Positions 60,277-64,000 of a DNA stretch of 64,000 nucleotides are shown here, in pieces. The stretch is from assembly GCA_964019135.1 (NCBI GenBank), contig OZ025255.1:24901708-24965707 (forward strand), given 5' to 3'. Numbering within the stretch: position 1 is the stretch's first letter; each line of letters starts with the position of its first letter. This stretch comes from Arenicola marina. Taxonomy: Eukaryota; Annelida; Polychaeta; Arenicolidae. A model generated the notes under the pieces. It saw nothing but the letters and a program-made list of their open reading frames with translations. It searched no databases and was not told the origin of the DNA. A program made the position numbers and the translations under genes.

Positions 60277-61146
60277 TCAAGTGAGACTAGGAAGATCAAA
60301 GTTAACAGTTACCTGAACGAGTCGCAGGAAGCAGAACCGAATCAAACTTTTGTCGAGAAAATCCCCGCTGAAGAGATTACCATCTTTCAGTTCAGAGAAG
60401 ACGTTCATCCAATATTGAGTACACTCCTTACGTAGGCAACTCCACCAACTTTCGATCCTTTGGTTGGCTACACTTTGTCCATAGCGAAAACTTTGATCGC
60501 CACTTAAACCGTCGTCGGGATTTCTCAAAAACATTTGCAGAACTTCAATGTGCCCGTTCTCTGTGCCTCGGTCTGCTCTTATTGTGACAGGGCACCCTTT
60601 GCGTTTGCTCACCGTTTTCATTAGATATCCGGCGATCAATTTGGGATCTTTGTTGGTATGGTAGGCCTCAAGCCACAAGACGTACCGTGAGAAGCCATCT
60701 ATGCAGCCGTGAATCCCTATGCCATATGGCAGCAGTTTATCGTTTCCATCAACGTGCCAACACCAATTGGAGCCGCGGCTGCTGTACCGCCTACGCCGCA
60801 ACCTTCTTCGCTTTCGTGTCTCAATCCCTTCAGGATCCAAGATGTGCAGAAGTATTCGTACAGTGTCCTCTGTGACCACAAAACCATTGTGTATGCAGTT
60901 CCGGTGCATCCATCGGTAGCCACTTAGTCGACCCGAACCTTGTAGTTCACCCAAAATGAATATCGCCACGTTCAAAAAGTCAGACTTCATCTTCAGTCGA
61001 TACAATTTCATCCGTCGAAGGAGTCTTTTCATGTGCCGAATGCTAATAATGATGTGGTGTCGTCTGGCAAGACAGTGAACTATTTCCCTATATGTCATCC
61101 CTAACCTAAAATAGCTAATGATTAAAGATTCTCGACCTTCCGCCAT
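60277..61146 (-). CDS. DDE (rve) integrase/transposase of the element, copy B (intact)
   Basis: Intact 289-residue frame. Residues 1-50 form a helix-turn-helix-like start (YFRLGMTYREIVHCLARRHH...IRHMKRLLRRMKLYR). A basic stretch (RKRRRLRRRRY, 111-121) precedes the catalytic core. The triad reads Asp133 (WHVDGNDKL), Asp192 (IRADRGTENGH) and Glu232 (NQRIESWWSCLRKE), with HGCIDGFSRYVLWLEAYHTN between the first two. This is an integrase-core type that I know from many fish, cnidarian and fungal repeats, distinct from retroviral and Gypsy integrases. DDE enzymes cut and join DNA ends using metal ions bound by the triad. It is convergent with the HECT gene, inside the same inverted ends. A Ginger- or IS481-like class is possible; I cannot place it further. 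Confidence 0.85.
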   Translation of the reverse strand: MAEGRESLIISYFRLGMTYREIVHCLARRHHIIISIRHMKRLLRRMKLYRLKMKSDFLNVAIFILGELQGSGRLSGYRWMHRNCIHNGFVVTEDTVRILLHILDPEGIETRKRRRLRRRRYSSRGSNWCWHVDGNDKLLPYGIGIHGCIDGFSRYVLWLEAYHTNKDPKLIAGYLMKTVSKRKGCPVTIRADRGTENGHIEVLQMFLRNPDDGLSGDQSFRYGQSVANQRIESWWSCLRKECTQYWMNVFSELKDGNLFSGDFLDKSLIRFCFLRLVQVTVNFDLPSLT

Positions 61147-61219
61147 CGCTCACCGAAGCACACCAGCTGTTCAAGTGCTGTGATTTGCACGAATATTGTT
61201 AATATGCTAAGGCAAACAA

Positions 61220-62375
61220 CTAATCCGCCGGAGCGGACTAGTAATCCGCCGGGGGGGGACTATGGCTAATCCGCCGAGGCGGACTAGTAATCCGCCGGGG
61301 CGGACTAGTAATCCGCCGGGGGGGGACTATGGCTAATCCGCCGAGGCGGACTAGTAATCCGCCGAGGCGGACTAGTAAACCGCCGAGGCGGAATAGTAAT
61401 CCCCCGAGGCGGACTAGTAATCCGCCGAGGCGGACTAGTAATCCGCCAAGGCGGACTAGTAATCCGCCGAGGCGGAATAGTAATCCGCCGAAGCGGAATA
61501 GTAATCCACGGGGCGGATTAGCCCGGATTTACTCGAAGAGGCAATAAACAGTGACGTCAGATGTTGGTCAAGCTCTCGACCAATCAGATTGCAGCATCGT
61601 ACGGCCGTTCACCAGAAGGAACCGCGTGAATGGTTGCGCCCAGATTCCCAGTGACATGGACTTATTAATGATAGCAATCGTAATAACAATAACTAGTATC
61701 CGTCGTTCGTATTCAAGTGAAGGGGATTACATGGGAAGTTATGTAGTTTCTGCAGCGGGCTTACTCGGAAGGAGAGACCCTCTCCACCCTCCACCCTCCA
61801 CGATCCACCTTCTTCATCCTCACCACACACCGCCACCCTCTTCACTCTCTTCGCCCTTCACCCCATCTTCACTCTCTTCACCCTCGCCACCCTCTTCTTC
61901 CTCTCTACCCTCTTCTCACCCTCTCTTACCCCTCCACTCTTTACCCTCTCCACCCAGTCCACTGTCTCTACACCCTCCCCACCCTCACTTCACCCGCGCC
62001 AACCTCTCCATCAACTCCCCACCCTCTCCCTACCCTCTGCATCCTCTACCATCCACCCTCTTCATCTTCACCAAACACCAGCACCCTCTTCACTCTCTTC
62101 GCCCTCCGGCCCCATCTCCCCTCTGGCCACCCTCTTCACCAACTGCCCACCCTCTCGCCACCGTCTGCCACCTCTCGCCACCCTCTCCACCCTTTTGGCC
62201 ATCCTCGCCCCACTTTTGGACTAGTAATCCGCCGGGGCGGACTATCGCTAATCCGCCGGGGCGGACTATGGCCAATCAGCCGGGGCGGACTGGTAATCCG
62301 CCGAGGCGGACTAGTAATCCGCCGGGGCGGACTAGTAATCCGCCGAGGCGGAATAGTAATCCGCCGAGGCGAACT
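61220..62375 (+). repeat. Right inverted end, copy B
   Basis: Minisatellite blocks at 61220-61520 and 62220-62375 flank the CT tract (61770-62215). Unit number and order differ from copy A, including two units collapsed to GGGGGGG. Confidence 0.9.
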
Positions 62376-62425
62376 AGCGGATTTTTTTTTCTCGCCATGT
62401 CCCTAATACGGCTTTGTAGCATCGA

Positions 62426-64000
62426 CTTCTGCTTGTTTCCAACCAGACTTGTGTTATTCTGAAGTGTACCGACTAATGACAATAAAGATTTGTGATTGAG
62501 ACTAAAGTCTCTGTCAGCCACCTTTAACCGAAATTCTCTGTCACTCATCTTTAAACAAAAATCTGTCACCCACCATTAAACGAAAATCTGTCACCCATGT
62601 AACATATTATATATTTATATTATTTATTTTATTTTTATTATTATATTATATATTTCTGTTCTATTCGAAGGATACGGTGAAGAGATATATGTTACTCAGT
62701 GTCACATAAGAGTAACATAGACCTCGATGACTGGCTGCTATCACTGCAACCGTGGGGCTTTCGTTGCAAGCCAATGAAAAGGGACAATAAAAAATCTCAT
62801 TATAAAAGCAGTTGATTTTGCCACAGTAGTCTTCTCGGTTTCCCATCAAAACATTAGTCTGGGAATTCATTTAGATTAATCTCTCTACTATTTGGGAATT
62901 ATGATTATGGAATGTGAGTAGGTAAACACGAGAGAAGAATATGAGCTGAAGTCGTTGGTGCCGATATTCTTAGATTTGCTAGTTGTTTAGTGTCTATTTT
63001 TGTCTGCTGCATTGCAATTATAACATAATTGAAGTAATTATGATTAATCGTTCGGCGGCGTGTAAATGTAACAAACAACAAAATAATGAGAGGTCAAAGG
63101 TTACTTTATTCAGTAACGCATAACGATATTTAATCAACCAAATCAGATCTTACACCACGTATCAATAATTGACAGGATACTTTATATTAAACATTGTACC
63201 AAAAGCATGGCTTTTAGCATATCTAGACGTCGTAATAGACGCATGGAACAAGAGCGGGCGACTGGGGGAAACTTGCCATCGAGGAAAAAACTGTTTCCTG
63301 CCGTGGTCATCCTAGGCAAGAAAATATTTTATATCAAACGATTCAAAGTAAACTAAGCCATTACGTAACCATGCTCCAACACTACGACCAGACACGGATC
63401 CAATGGGGGTGGGGAGTTGCTCTTCCTCCCCCCACCCCCCGCCGCCTATCCAGTTTTGCAAATTCGGACCCAGCGTGTGTAGTATTAAAAAAAATCCATT
63501 TGCTCTTCTCAAGCAGAATGGATGGGTACGAAGTAAATGGACAATCTTAACAGAAAAACAGAAAAAATGGTGTCGACCATTTTTCAACAAAGTTAATCAG
63601 GTAACATGGGCTTAAACACTTAATTAGCAACGGAAGTAAATTAGGGATTGACACAACCAACCAACATAACTCAACTGTATGATAACACGATAAATTCGTT
63701 ATTCGTTATCATATTCATATTGTAATTAACCATATCGGAATTATTTCTGTCATTTTATCTAAAGCAACGTATATTCTATAGCGAGCAACCTATTGGAATA
63801 TTGAAGGGCAAATACAGTTACATGTACAGAAATATAAATATTCCTTTGCTATTACCAATGCCAGATCAATCAGGCCGTCTTCATCCCCGAACACTATTAA
63901 TTGCGTCGTATAGAAGCAAAATTTAACACCGCTGCTCTTCAGATGCGTCACATGTATTTATATTTGGCTCAGTGAAGTGAGAAAGGGAGTATTTACCCGA
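62426..64000 (-). repeat. Right palindrome arm, copy B (cut by window end)
   Basis: Same sequence as 21991-23563 with small indels. The inverted VWA exons would lie just beyond the window. Confidence 0.85.

Larger units (their letters stand above)
53357..62425. mobile_element. Composite HECT-integrase mobile element, copy B
   Basis: Same layout as copy A. The left end has a longer first minisatellite block (53400-53600), but most of the inner part of that end is deleted: the GA tract joins almost directly to one last unit at about 54043. The right end is 61220-62375. The integrase is intact here; the HECT gene is frameshifted. Confidence 0.6.
40483..64000 (+). repeat. Large direct repeat, copy B
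   Basis: Second copy of the block that opens the window, in the same orientation and gene order. Relative to copy A it has a 174-bp MITE-like insertion at 55165, lacks about 83 bp present in A near 6590-6675, has longer or shorter minisatellite arrays, and carries different inactivating changes in the HECT and integrase genes. It runs off the window end, where it matches about 23563 of copy A. Confidence 0.97.

Overview
The window is nuclear DNA of an animal. Genes are split by GT-AG introns, intergenic space is AT-rich, and there are LINE fossils, tRNA-derived SINEs, foldback elements and many minisatellites. The gene families (a GPR157-like seven-helix receptor, a secreted-type von Willebrand A domain, a Golgi carbohydrate sulfotransferase, G2E3-like HECT plus integrase repeats) and the long poly(G)/poly(C) runs fit an invertebrate deuterostome, most likely a lancelet (Branchiostoma). 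That assignment is inference.

The dominant feature is a very large direct repeat. Positions 1-23563 (copy A) recur in the same orientation at 40483-64000 (copy B), with an offset of about 40.4-40.6 kb. Copy A starts at the first base and copy B runs to the last base, so neither outer boundary is visible. It may be a recent tandem duplication or two divergent haplotypes placed end to end by the assembler.

Each copy holds, in order: (1) a dead GPR157-like receptor followed by a 9-bp collagen-like minisatellite; (2) a small multi-exon VWA gene, intact in both copies, with a possible 6-nt microexon; (3) a LINE fossil; (4) a foldback element of about 2 kb; (5) a 9-kb composite mobile element. The composite element has long inverted ends built from GC-palindromic minisatellites and a CT/GA tract, and it carries two convergent genes, a HECT-type E3 ligase and a DDE (rve) integrase. 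The HECT gene is broken differently in A and B. The integrase is intact in B and has one nonsense codon in A. In copy A the right flank of the element is an inverted copy of the left flank and includes the last two VWA exons, so the element sits at the centre of a large imperfect palindrome (about 7.7-24.65 kb).

The unique middle (24.65-40.48 kb) contains a satellite, a weak two-exon gene candidate, paired CRE sites, the last exon of a carbohydrate sulfotransferase (the best host gene outside the repeat), LINE and SINE remnants, and an inverted third receptor pseudogene interrupted by a 298-bp insertion.
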